A DNA stretch of 17,549 bases from an uncultured Peptococcaceae bacterium (GCA_902462325.1 CABQBF010000046.1:1-17549); one strand, 5' to 3'. Counted from the stretch's first letter, positions 6,872-14,106 are shown. The notes: generated by a model not told the origin, from the letters alone. Numbers and translations are program-made.

Positions 6872-7720
6872 ATGGGTGTATTAAAAAATAAAATTGATTT
6901 TAAAGTATTTGTGACAGTGAAAGATGCCAATCCCAATGGTGACCCGTTAAATGGCAATCGCCCCAGAATTTCTTATGCAGGCATCGGAGAAATGTCCTCG
7001 GAATGCATTAAGCGAAAAATTCGCAATCGTTTGCAGGATTTGGGCCAGCCAATTTTTGTACAGTCTGCCGACCGTTGTCAGGATGGCTTTGATAGCTTGA
7101 GTACCCGCGCCAGTCAAACCCTGCATGGTTATAAAAGCCGTGAGGACTATGCAAAACTGGCTTGTGAAACATGGATGGATGTGCGGGCTTTTGGTCAGGT
7201 TTTTGCGTTTAAAAGTGATAAAAAAGGAGACGGCGTTTCTGTAGGTGTGCGTGGACCGGTATCGGTACACATGGCAAGAAGTGTTTCTCCGATAGATATT
7301 ACCAGTATGCAGATTACAAAATCAGTAAACGGGGAACCATCGGAGAAGAAGAGTTCTGATACAATGGGAACCAGACATATGGTTGATTTTGGTTTGTATG
7401 AGATTAAGGGTTCTATTAATGTACAACTGGCAGAGAAAACAGGCTTTACAGAAGAAGATGCAGCGCACATCAAAGAATGTCTTAGAACTTTATTTGTAAA
7501 TGATACCTCCTCGGCCCGGCCTGATGGCAGTATGGAAGTAGTCTGTGTTTATTGGTGGGAACACAATTGCAAGGATGGACAATATTCTTCTGCGAAGGTA
7601 CATCGTTCTGTAGAAGCTAAATTGAAAGCAGATGTGAAAATTCCTTCTGATTTTTCTGATTATGATATTGTTGAAACGGGCTTAGATGGTTTGGTGCCAG
7701 AAATAATTGCGGGTATGTGA
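6872..7720 (+). CDS. cas7c: Cas7c (Csd2) Cascade backbone subunit
   Basis: Cas7 copies bind along the crRNA spacer and form the Cascade filament. The ATG at 6872 has AAGGAG at 6857-6862, a better start than the in-frame GTG at 6851, and gives 282 residues. The N-terminus IDFKVFVTVKDANPNGDP, followed by NGNRPR, then ECIKRKIRN, is the hallmark of the Csd2 family (RAMP strand, NPNGDP loop, and the conserved basic KRKIRN). Further typical stretches are DVRAFGQVFAF, VGVRGPVSVHMARSVSPI, ITKSVNGE, and MGTRHMVDFGLYEIKGSINV. It begins 13 bases after the Cas8c C-terminal fragment and ends one base before the cas4 GTG. The frame is intact. Confidence 0.96.
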   Translation: MGVLKNKIDFKVFVTVKDANPNGDPLNGNRPRISYAGIGEMSSECIKRKIRNRLQDLGQPIFVQSADRCQDGFDSLSTRASQTLHGYKSREDYAKLACETWMDVRAFGQVFAFKSDKKGDGVSVGVRGPVSVHMARSVSPIDITSMQITKSVNGEPSEKKSSDTMGTRHMVDFGLYEIKGSINVQLAEKTGFTEEDAAHIKECLRTLFVNDTSSARPDGSMEVVCVYWWEHNCKDGQYSSAKVHRSVEAKLKADVKIPSDFSDYDIVETGLDGLVPEIIAGM

Positions 7721-7721
7721 T

Positions 7722-8432
7722 GTGGACACAAAACTTGATGAGCGTATACGGATTTACGACGAGGATGCGTTCTTAATGCTTTCTGGCATTCAGCATTTTT
7801 ATTTCTGCAAACGGCAATGGGCCTTGATTCATGTTGAGCAGCAATGGGCGGAAAATCAGGCCACGATGGAAGGAAATTATCTGCATGAACGGGCAGATGA
7901 CCCGTTTCTTGCAGAGAGCCGCAAAAAATTATTGATTTCCAGAGCTGTGCCGATATCTTCTAGGTTCCTGGGCTTATCCGGTATTTTAGATGTGTTGGAA
8001 TTTTATCAAGATGAGGAAGGAATTTTCATTCCTGGAAAAACAGGTCTGTGGCGGCCGCATATTGTAGAATATAAGCATGGAAAACCAAAACAGGATTTGC
8101 GGGATCAGGTACAATTAACTGCCCAAGTGATGTGTTTAGAAGAACAATATCATTGTAAGATTACACAGAGCGCTTTTTATTATCATACCGGAAACCGGCG
8201 GCAAACTGTGCTGATTACGGAAGAATTGCGGCGGATTACGAAACAGTTGGCTGATGAAATGCATGAGATCTATCAAACAGGAAAAACGCCGAAAGCGGAA
8301 ATAAAAAAGAATTGTCAAAGATGCTCTCTTTATGATTTGTGTATGCCGCGTTTAACAAAACGAAAAAGCAGCGTCAATCGCTATATGCAGGCCCATTTAG
8401 CTGCACAGGAGGAAGTATGCGGAAATTATTAA
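7722..8432 (+). CDS. cas4: Cas4 nuclease of the adaptation module
   Basis: Cas4 trims prespacers and selects those with a correct PAM, acting with Cas1-Cas2. The protein is a RecB-type nuclease with an iron-sulphur cluster. With the GTG start at 7722 (236 residues), the four likely 4Fe-4S ligands are Cys29 in FYFCKRQW and Cys198, Cys201 and Cys207 in CQRCSLYDLC. Nuclease residues are His55 in GNYLHER, Asp90 in GILDVLEF, and Glu116 with Lys118 in VEYKHGKP. A TTG at 7707 would add five residues and overlap cas7c; neither start has a convincing ribosome binding site, so translation is probably coupled to cas7c. The 3' end overlaps cas1 by 16 bases. Confidence 0.95.
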   Translation: MDTKLDERIRIYDEDAFLMLSGIQHFYFCKRQWALIHVEQQWAENQATMEGNYLHERADDPFLAESRKKLLISRAVPISSRFLGLSGILDVLEFYQDEEGIFIPGKTGLWRPHIVEYKHGKPKQDLRDQVQLTAQVMCLEEQYHCKITQSAFYYHTGNRRQTVLITEELRRITKQLADEMHEIYQTGKTPKAEIKKNCQRCSLYDLCMPRLTKRKSSVNRYMQAHLAAQEEVCGNY

Positions 8433-9448
8433 ACACATTGTATATTACCAATCCCGATGCTGTTTTAGGCAAAGACGGCGAAAATATTGTCATTCGTGTA
8501 GATGGAAAAGAAGTAGGGCGACGGCCGGTGCATATTTTGGAGCAAATCGTTTGTTTCAATTATACGGGGATGAGCAGCGCATTGTTAACATTATGTGCAT
8601 CCCATCATGTTGCGGTAACTTTTTTAACGGCGCATGGCGAATTTGCTGGCAATTTCCATGGTCCTGTCAATGGAAACGTACTGCTGCGTCGAGAACAATA
8701 CCGCATTGCAGATACACAGGCGCGGGCATTGCCGGTGGCAAGAAATCTTATCAGCGCTAAAATCACCAATAGCCGCAAAACATTGCAGCGAACTTTGCGG
8801 GATCATAGTGAAGTTGTTAATTGTGCTGGCATACAGGCTGTGACTGAAAAATTGTCGGCAGCTGCAAAAACGGTGCAAACTGTGGAGGACTTTGATTCAT
8901 TGCGTGGTATAGAAGGTGATAGCGCTAAGTTGTATTTTTCCGTTTTTGCAGAAATGATTCTGCAGCAAAAAGAACAATTTTATTTCCATGAGCGGAGCCG
9001 TCGTCCGCCCAAAGATTTTACAAATGCGTTGTTATCTTTTGCCTATTCGTTGTTGGCAGCAGAATGTCAGAGTGCGTTAGAAACAGTAGGAATAGACCCC
9101 TATGTTGGATTTTTTCATACCGATCGGCCTGGCAGAGCCAGTATGGCTTTGGATTTGATGGAAGAATTGCGGGCTTATCGTGCAGACCGATTTATTTTAT
9201 CGTTGATTAATCGCAAACAGATAACAGCAAAAGATTTTGTGCAGAAAGAAAGCGGCGGCGTTTTATTGCAGGAAGATGGCAGAAAGAAGTTTCTGCAGGA
9301 ATGGCAAAAACGAAAGCAAGATGTAATAGAACATCCTTTTTTGCAGGAAAAGCTGGAAATTGGTTTGCTGCCTTATGTGCAGGCGATGCTGCTGGCTCGT
9401 TTTATTCGTGGCGATTTAGAGGCTTATCCGCCGTTTTTTGTACAATAA
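8417..9448 (+). CDS. cas1: Cas1 integrase, type I-C
   Basis: Cas1 with Cas2 integrates new spacers next to the leader. The ATG at 8417 has AGGAGG at 8407-8412 and gives 343 residues, the usual length for I-C Cas1; the longer upstream frame lies inside cas4 and is not used. The N-terminal beta domain begins MRKLLNTLYITNPDAVLGKDG. The metal-binding residues are visible: Glu166 in LRGIEGDSAKLYF, His234 in GFFHTDRPGR, and Asp246/Glu249 in LDLMEELRAYRAD. NALLSFAYSLL near 203-213 is a conserved helix. The frame is intact, so spacer acquisition may remain possible even if interference is damaged. Confidence 0.97.
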   Translation: MRKLLNTLYITNPDAVLGKDGENIVIRVDGKEVGRRPVHILEQIVCFNYTGMSSALLTLCASHHVAVTFLTAHGEFAGNFHGPVNGNVLLRREQYRIADTQARALPVARNLISAKITNSRKTLQRTLRDHSEVVNCAGIQAVTEKLSAAAKTVQTVEDFDSLRGIEGDSAKLYFSVFAEMILQQKEQFYFHERSRRPPKDFTNALLSFAYSLLAAECQSALETVGIDPYVGFFHTDRPGRASMALDLMEELRAYRADRFILSLINRKQITAKDFVQKESGGVLLQEDGRKKFLQEWQKRKQDVIEHPFLQEKLEIGLLPYVQAMLLARFIRGDLEAYPPFFVQ

Positions 9449-9488
9449 ATAAAGTATAAGCGTATTTCTCTCAAAGGAGATGGGAGTA

Positions 9489-9782
9489 TTGCTGGTATTG
9501 GTCACTTATGATGTTAATACAGAACAAGAGGCTGGTAAAAAGCGCTTGCGTCGAGTCGCAAAGGTTTGTGTCAATTATGGACAGCGAGTACAAAATTCGG
9601 TGTTTGAGTGCGATTTGGATCCAGCTCAATTTGTAACACTCAAAGAAACCTTGTCAGAGATTATAGATTTAGAGAAAGACAGCTTACGATTCTATCTTTT
9701 GGGTAAAAATTGGGAACGGCGTGTGGAGTGGTTAGGAAAATCGGAATGCTATCATCCGCAGAAGGATGTGTTTATCTTTTAG
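9489..9782 (+). CDS. cas2: Cas2, adaptation-complex subunit
   Basis: Cas2 forms the dimeric core that holds two Cas1 dimers and the prespacer. I choose the TTG at 9489, which gives MLVLVTYDVNT, the standard Cas2 N-terminus, in 97 residues. AAAGGAG at 9473-9479 is 9 bases before that TTG but directly touches the ATG at 9480, leaving no room for initiation there. Asp8 in TYDV is the conserved acidic residue of the ferredoxin-like fold. RRVAKVCVNYGQRVQNSVFEC is the typical middle section of the I-C family, and the protein ends in a beta strand HPQKDVFIF. It lies 40 bases after cas1 and is the last gene of the operon, directly before the array leader. Confidence 0.95.
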   Translation: MLVLVTYDVNTEQEAGKKRLRRVAKVCVNYGQRVQNSVFECDLDPAQFVTLKETLSEIIDLEKDSLRFYLLGKNWERRVEWLGKSECYHPQKDVFIF

Positions 9783-9988
9783 TTTGCTGTATACCATTGC
9801 ATAGACTGCATTTTTTGACCGGCGAACCGGAAACGAACAGAGTTTTTAAGAGCGGTTCGCAGGCTAATCATCACAATATTTTACAAAAAAGTAGAAACAA
9901 AATAAAAAAATAGAAATTGATTTGTGAATTTTTGGAGTATTATGCATAGATGGGTATGTTTTTATGCATAATATACATGTTCTGAACA
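9783..9988 (+). promoter_or_regulatory. CRISPR leader
   Basis: These 206 AT-rich bases between cas2 and the first repeat are in the leader position: repeats are identical at this end and degenerate at the far end. TTATGCATA occurs twice, at 9940-9948 and 9962-9970, exactly 22 bases apart (about two helical turns); the second is part of the palindrome TTATGCATAA. A weak promoter candidate is TTGGAG (9932-9937), 17 bases, TATGTT (9955-9960). Poly-A tracts at 9892-9910 may bend the DNA. No gene is supported here. Confidence 0.75.
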
Positions 9989-10491
9989 GTCGCACCCTTC
10001 GCGGGTGCGTGGATTGAAATATACCAAACTCCTGGCACATATCAGACCGAGTCAAGGTCGCACCCTTCGCGGGTGCGTGGATTGAAATCACTTGCAGACA
10101 GCCGATACGGACACATCCATAGGTCGCACCCTTCGCGGGTGCGTGGATTGAAATCTATCTTGTCCCGCTTAATCTTGCCCAATGTCCACGTCGCACCCTT
10201 CGCGGGTGCGTGGATTGAAATATAAAATCTCCTTTGTTATTTGGTTGTAATTACCGGTCGCACCCTTCGCGGGTGCGTGGATTGAAATTGTGTACATCTT
10301 TGAGCCGATATAAGCGCCCTCTGTTGTCGCACCCTTCGCGGGTGCGTGGATTGAAATATCTTTATAATGTTCAAAATTAGTTTTCATAATTACGTCGCAC
10401 CCTTCACGGGTGTGTGGATTGAAATCCCCATGTATTTAACACCGTTTCCCCTTCGATATGTCGCACCCTTCATGGGTGCGTGAATTGAAAC
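9989..10491 (+). CRISPR. Type I-C CRISPR array, 8 repeats and 7 spacers
   Basis: Repeats of 32 bases start at 9989, 10057, 10123, 10190, 10257, 10326, 10394 and 10460. They begin GTCGCACCC, form a CGCACCC/GGGTGCG stem with a five-base loop, and end GGATTGAAAT, the known I-C type. The first six are identical. The seventh has two changes (loop TTCAC, arm GGGTGTG, which keeps a G-T wobble). The eighth has a changed loop (TTCAT), TGAATTG instead of TGGATTG, and a final C, as expected of the trailer end. Spacers are 36, 34, 35, 35, 37, 36 and 34 bases long. Transcription should run on the plus strand from the leader at 9783-9988. None of the spacers has an evident match elsewhere in this window. 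Confidence 0.99.
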
Positions 10492-10686
10492 GAAATGAGT
10501 AAAAGAAAAGTCCATCGGAATGTTAATAGAAAAATGAAAAAATCTTGATTATATATTCGGATAAAAAAAGGGCGCACGTATCCTTTGGAGAAAAATATCT
10601 CATTAAAAAATATTGGTTTGTTGGGTTAGAAATATTTAAGCGGCTATGTCGCATTTAGCAATATAGAAGCACTGCGAAAGATTGTT
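10492..10686. other. AT-rich region after the array, no gene seen
   Basis: This stretch follows the last repeat and precedes the promoter of the transporter gene. It is AT-rich with several A tracts. I see no further degenerate repeat, no ORF with a ribosome binding site, and no good terminator for the array transcript. With the promoter and leader that follow, the gene-free interval runs to 10814. Confidence 0.6.
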
Positions 10687-10715
10687 TTGCCTAATAGGCA
10701 GAAAGATGATATAAT
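10687..10715 (+). promoter_or_regulatory. Sigma-A-type promoter of the transporter gene
   Basis: TTGCCT (10687-10692) and a perfect TATAAT (10710-10715) are separated by 17 bases. Transcription would start near 10722, leaving about 90 bases of leader. That leader holds only a short GCGG/CCGC hairpin near 10748-10760 and no recognisable riboswitch. Confidence 0.65.
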
Positions 10716-10814
10716 GGGCCGAGGTAGTATGGGGATTCGGTATCGGCGGTGTTTTTCTCCGCAAATGTATACTGAATACAGCAGAAGAGCAGGAAGTTTG
10801 GAGGATGGTTGTGA

Positions 10815-12278
10815 ATGAATCGAGAGAAGTTTGGCTCCCGGCTGGGGTTTATTCTGGTTTCTGCCGGATGTGCCGTAGGGCTGGGGAATGTGTGGAAATT
10901 TCCCTACATGGCGGGAAAATTTGGCGGCGCTGCGTTTATTTTGGTGTATTTGATGTTCCTGCTGATTTTGGGCCTGCCGATTATGGTTTGTGAGTTTAGT
11001 GTGGGACGGGCCAGTCAGAAAAGTATTGCTTCTTCCTACAAAGCACTGGAGCCGCCGGGAACGATTTGGCACCGCATGGGCTGGATTGGCATGGCCGGCA
11101 ATTATCTGCTGGTGATGTTTTATGTTATGGTAGGCGGTTGGATGATGTATTATTGCTATCGTTTGGCCAGCGGTGAGTTTGTACAGGCTAACGCCGAGCA
11201 GATTGATTTGGGTTATTATACCATGCTGGCGCAGCCTGGCACCTTATTTTTCTGGACCTTGCTGGTTATTGTGTTATCCTTTGGAATTTGCAGCATTGGG
11301 CTGCAATCCGGTGTTGAGAAGATTACCAAGATTATGATGATTTGTCTGCTATCGCTGATGATAGTGCTGGCCATACGGTCTGTCACCTTGGATGGCGCGT
11401 TGGAAGGGGTAAAATTTTTCTTGGTTCCGGACTTTGCCAAAATGCAGGAGATGGGCATCGGCAACGTCATTTTTGGCGCCATGAGCCAGGCTTTTTTCAC
11501 CTTGAGCGTTGGGATGGGCGGTATGGCCATTTTCGGGAGCTATCTGGATAAAAGCCGCTCTCTGGCCGGAGAATCGATGCATATTGTGTTATTGGATACC
11601 TTTGTGGCGATGATGGCGGGGCTGATTGTGATTCCGGCCTGTTTCGCTTTTGGCGTGGAGCCGGGGGCCGGGCCGGGGCTGGTGTTTCTCACGCTGCCCA
11701 ATGTGTTTGCGCAGATGTTGGGCGGGCAGTTCTGGGGCGCGCTGTTCTTTTTGTTTTTATCCTTTGCTGCATTGACCACAGTGGTAGGCGTATTTGAGAA
11801 TATTTTATCCTTCGCCATGGATTTGCTGGGCTGGAGCCGTAAAAAAGCAGTGGCTGTGAATATTGTGGCTTTGGCGCTGCTGTGCGTGCCCTGTATTTTG
11901 GGCTTTAATCTGCTAGCCGGTTTTCAGCCGCTAGGCGCAGGCACGAATATTATGGATTTGGAAGATTTTTTGGTATCCAGCAATATCATGCCGTTGGGCG
12001 CTATGGTGTATCTGATGTTCTGCACCAGAAATAACGGCTGGGGCTGGGATAACTTTATTCGGGAGGCCAACGCCGGAGAAGGGATTGCGTTCCCCCGTAA
12101 AATGCGGTTTTACATGAGCAAGATTTTGCCTTGGATTATTGTTGTCATCTATTTGAAAGGTTACTATGATTTATTCCGTCCACAGGGTTTGATGATGCTG
12201 ACCATTTGGATGGCCATTGCGCTATTGTTCTTGGCCTTTGTGGGAAGCATGATCTGGAAACAGCCAAAGCAAAAATAA
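10815..12278 (+). CDS. Sodium-dependent amino acid transporter, NSS (SNF) family
   Basis: This is a 487-residue integral membrane symporter that couples sodium entry to uptake of an amino acid. The family signature is in the first helix: GSRLGFILVSAGCAVGLGN followed by VWKFPYMAGKFGG, where GNVWKFPY (24-31) is the unwound part of TM1 that binds sodium and substrate. GLPIMVCEFSVGRASQKS follows in TM2 and the first loop. About eleven hydrophobic segments can be counted up to LLFLAFVGSMIW at the end, in line with the LeuT/MhsT-type fold of bacterial members. The substrate cannot be told from sequence; tyrosine or other hydrophobic amino acids are common for this branch. GGAGG at 10799-10804 supports the ATG. 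The gene stands alone, with its own promoter and terminator, and has no evident link to the CRISPR or phosphate loci. Confidence 0.93.
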   Translation: MNREKFGSRLGFILVSAGCAVGLGNVWKFPYMAGKFGGAAFILVYLMFLLILGLPIMVCEFSVGRASQKSIASSYKALEPPGTIWHRMGWIGMAGNYLLVMFYVMVGGWMMYYCYRLASGEFVQANAEQIDLGYYTMLAQPGTLFFWTLLVIVLSFGICSIGLQSGVEKITKIMMICLLSLMIVLAIRSVTLDGALEGVKFFLVPDFAKMQEMGIGNVIFGAMSQAFFTLSVGMGGMAIFGSYLDKSRSLAGESMHIVLLDTFVAMMAGLIVIPACFAFGVEPGAGPGLVFLTLPNVFAQMLGGQFWGALFFLFLSFAALTTVVGVFENILSFAMDLLGWSRKKAVAVNIVALALLCVPCILGFNLLAGFQPLGAGTNIMDLEDFLVSSNIMPLGAMVYLMFCTRNNGWGWDNFIREANAGEGIAFPRKMRFYMSKILPWIIVVIYLKGYYDLFRPQGLMMLTIWMAIALLFLAFVGSMIWKQPKQK

Positions 12279-12322
12279 AATAAAAATCCGTACTGGTTGA
12301 AATCGGTACGGATTTTTATTTT
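12277..12322 (+). terminator. Rho-independent terminator after the transporter gene
   Basis: A perfect 17-bp stem pairs 12277-12293 with 12306-12322, including ATCCGTAC/GTACGGAT, around a 12-base loop. The 3' arm ends in ATTTTTATTTT. Because the 5' arm is A-rich, it could also terminate on the minus strand. The stem includes the last bases of the transporter stop codon. Confidence 0.9.
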
Positions 12323-12360
12323 ATGGCAGACTGTGTCAGAAAGAAGAAAATATCGTTGCG

Positions 12361-12396
12361 CCGCCGTTTTCCCGTGTGGAACGGCGGAATTTTTGT
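12361..12396 (+). terminator. Second hairpin with T-rich tail upstream of pstS
   Basis: CCGCCGTT (12361-12368) pairs with AACGGCGG (12380-12387) around an 11-base loop and is followed by AATTTTTG. It has the form of a rho-independent terminator and would further isolate the phosphate regulon from upstream transcription. Confidence 0.65.
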
Positions 12397-12411
12397 TTAA
12401 AGCCTGACCAT

Positions 12412-12466
12412 TTTACATAAACTTTACAAAGGCGTGCATATCTATTTAACATAACGGCAGTATGAT
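12412..12466 (+). promoter_or_regulatory. Pho-box-like direct repeats and -10 box of pstS
   Basis: TTTACA occurs at 12412-12417 and 12423-12428, exactly 11 bases apart. The same 11-base step continues to GTGCAT (12434-12439) and TTTAAC (12445-12450). PhoP/PhoB-type regulators bind TT(A/C/T)A(C/A)A-like direct repeats with this spacing. A -10 box TATGAT (12461-12466) begins 10 bases after the last unit, the usual geometry when the regulator replaces a -35 box. No good -35 box is seen. This predicts induction of pstS at low phosphate, probably by the regulator at the right edge of the window. Confidence 0.7.
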
Positions 12467-12514
12467 GAGGACAGCAAGTTGAGAGACAATTCATTTAAAA
12501 GGAGATTTCAAACA

Positions 12515-13429
12515 ATGAAAAACAAATGGAAAAAGGTATTAAGCATGGCAGTATTATCTGCAGTAGTGGTAACAGGTTTCGTGGGCTGCGGCAGCGGCGA
12601 TAGCGGCAATGATGGGGATGGAGAGGAACAACAGCCGGCAAGCGCACAGATTGCAGTGATTTCCCGAGAAGACGGTTCCGGTACCCGCGGCGCATTTATT
12701 GAACTGTTCGGTGTGGAACAGAAAAACGATGCCGGCGAAAAAGAAGATATGACCACCGAAGAAGCTGCCATTACCAACAGCACCTCGGTCATGATGCAGT
12801 CCGTAGCCGGTGATGTCAACGCCATCGGGTATATTTCTTTAGGCTCGCTGAATGACACCGTAAAAGCCGTGAAAATTGATGGCGTGATGCCTAGCGTAGA
12901 AGCAATCAAAGATGGCAGTTATAAAATTTCTCGTCCTTTCAATGTAGTGCCAAAGGCAGCAGGCTTATCTCCAGTGGCGCAGGACTTCCTGGATTTCATT
13001 TTAAGCGCGGAAGGGCAGGCTGTGGTAGAAGAAAACGGCTATATTTCCTCTGTAGACGATGCTGCAGCTTACGCTGGCGGCAATCAGAGCGGTAAAGTGG
13101 TAGTGGCCGGTTCCTCCTCCGTAACACCAGTTATGGAAAAACTGAAAGAAGCCTATATCGCGCGCAATCCAGACGTAACCATCGAAGTGCAGATGAGCGA
13201 CTCCACCACAGGCGTTACCTACGCCATTGACGGCACCTGCGATTTGGGCATGGCCTCCCGTGAATTGAAAGACAGCGAAATTGAAAAAGGCGTATCCTCC
13301 ACAGCCATTGCCTTAGATGGGATTGCAGTCATCGTCAACAATGACAACACTGTTTCTGACATGACCGCTGAACAGGTTATGAACATTTACACAGGCCGAG
13401 TAACCGATTGGTCTGAATTGGCCCAGTAA
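12515..13429 (+). CDS. pstS: PstS-type phosphate-binding lipoprotein with swapped halves
   Basis: This protein captures phosphate outside the membrane and hands it to PstCA. AAAAGGAG (12497-12504) sets the ATG at 12515, giving 304 residues. Residues 1-25 are a lipoprotein signal with lipobox FVGC and acylated Cys25, followed by a Gly/Asp/Glu/Gln linker. The order of the two halves is reversed from classical PstS. Residues 46-190 (ISREDGSGTRGAF, GDVNAIGYISLGSL, DGSYKISRPFNVV, FILSAEGQAVVEENGYIS) correspond to the usual C-terminal half. Residues 193-304 (GKVVVAGSSSVTPVMEKLKEA, GTCDLGMASRELKDSE, ALDGIAVIVNNDN, IYTGRVTDWSEL) correspond to the usual N-terminal half. The phosphate-binding loops AGSSSVTP and REDGSGTR are both present, so binding is expected. 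I recall similar permuted PstS-like proteins in gut Clostridia but cannot verify this here. Confidence 0.9.
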   Translation: MKNKWKKVLSMAVLSAVVVTGFVGCGSGDSGNDGDGEEQQPASAQIAVISREDGSGTRGAFIELFGVEQKNDAGEKEDMTTEEAAITNSTSVMMQSVAGDVNAIGYISLGSLNDTVKAVKIDGVMPSVEAIKDGSYKISRPFNVVPKAAGLSPVAQDFLDFILSAEGQAVVEENGYISSVDDAAAYAGGNQSGKVVVAGSSSVTPVMEKLKEAYIARNPDVTIEVQMSDSTTGVTYAIDGTCDLGMASRELKDSEIEKGVSSTAIALDGIAVIVNNDNTVSDMTAEQVMNIYTGRVTDWSELAQ

Positions 13430-13534
13430 TGAAGCTGTCCTGAAACAGGTAGCACAAAAATGGGGGGTGAATCGTCCCCTCATCGGCCATAGCAAACCAA
13501 ATTGCTGGTCTTTTTCGTTCCTGGCGTCGTTATT

Positions 13535-13680
13535 TTGTCATACTGAGCCGGTCTTGTCATGCTGAGCTTGTCGAAGCATCTTCCAAGGGATGGAACCGCT
13601 TTGTCACCCTGAGCCTGTCGAAGGGTCTTCCGAAGCCTAATACTGGAGGGAAGATCCTTCGCTTCGCTCAGGATGACAAA
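13535..13680. repeat. Cluster of four short palindromic intergenic repeats
   Basis: Units of about 31 bases with the pattern TTGTCA-stem-GAGC-loop-TCGAAG-stem-CTTCC lie at 13535 (partial), 13554-13584 and 13600-13631, and in inverse orientation at 13649-13680. The last two match at 26 of 32 positions as inverted arms and can form one long hairpin. Each full unit also has its own dyad: ATGCT/AGCAT, ACCCT/AGGGT and, in the inverse unit, ATCCT/AGGAT. These differ in a compensating way. Similar TCATCCTGAGC...GAAGGATC elements are widespread between bacterial genes; their function is not established. Confidence 0.8.
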
Positions 13681-13684
13681 AAGG

Positions 13685-14037
13685 GCACTTGCTGCCACTC
13701 TATGGGTTTCAATGTTTCTCTAGCCTTTGCTCAAATTCACTGGCCAGCGGCCAGCGGTGCGCTTCCAGCGCATTCGCACAAAAAACCGTGCTTCATTCGT
13801 GCTTCAAACGCGCTAGTGGTAACGGCCCCTACAACGTGTTTGCCGTATAGAATACAGAAGGGAACAAGGCACTTGCTACCGCCCTATGGGTTTCAACATT
13901 TCGCTGGCCTTTGCTCAAATTCACTGGCCTATGGCCCCTACAATGTATCTGCTGCACAGAATACAGAAGGGAACAAAGCACTCGCTGCCCTTCTATGGGT
14001 TTAAAATCCCCCGCTACCTTTGCCCAAATTCCGACTT
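13685..14037. repeat. Three degenerate tandem repeats between pstS and pstC
   Basis: Copies begin at 13685, 13869 and 13978, each with GCACT(T/C)GCT(G/A)CC followed by CTATGGGTTT. The first two then share GCCTTTGCTCAAATTCACTGG and later GGCCCCTACAA, AGAATACAGAAGGGAACAA. The first copy has about 75 extra bases after TTCACTGGCC; the third is divergent and shortened. Short frames across them on both strands are not genes: they have no ribosome binding sites and their peptides simply repeat with the DNA. Confidence 0.8.
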
Positions 14038-14057
14038 GGGGCGGATAGCGTCGCAGA

Positions 14058-14106
14058 CTGTGCAAAGCGTGACGGACAGCGTAGCTAGTCCGGCAAAGCT
14101 GCACAG
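14058..14106. repeat. Nested imperfect inverted repeat upstream of pstC
   Basis: CTGTGCA (14058-14064) pairs with TGCACAG (14100-14106), and inside it GGAC (14074-14077) pairs with GTCC (14088-14091). There is no T-rich tail, so it does not look like a terminator. It may be another member of the intergenic repeat cluster or an RNA structure in the pst transcript. The remaining bases to 14220 show only the pstC ribosome binding site. Confidence 0.45.

Noticed and set aside
9864..10387. Two minus-strand ORFs across the CRISPR array with repeated ISIHAPAKGA peptides
   Set aside because: They are translations of the repeats and change peptide with each spacer; they have no ribosome binding sites.
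10722..10814. Riboswitch or attenuator in the transporter leader
   Set aside because: Only a short GCGG/CCGC hairpin is present; no known riboswitch core or terminator is visible.
13433..13455. Terminator directly after pstS
   Set aside because: The stem around CCTGAAACAGG is short and is followed by ACAAAAATGGGG, with no T tract.
13480..13698. Minus-strand ORF with VILSEAKDL, LRQAQGD and FDKLSMT peptides
   Set aside because: These peptides are the usual translation of widespread palindromic intergenic repeats; the frame exists only because the repeats lack stops.
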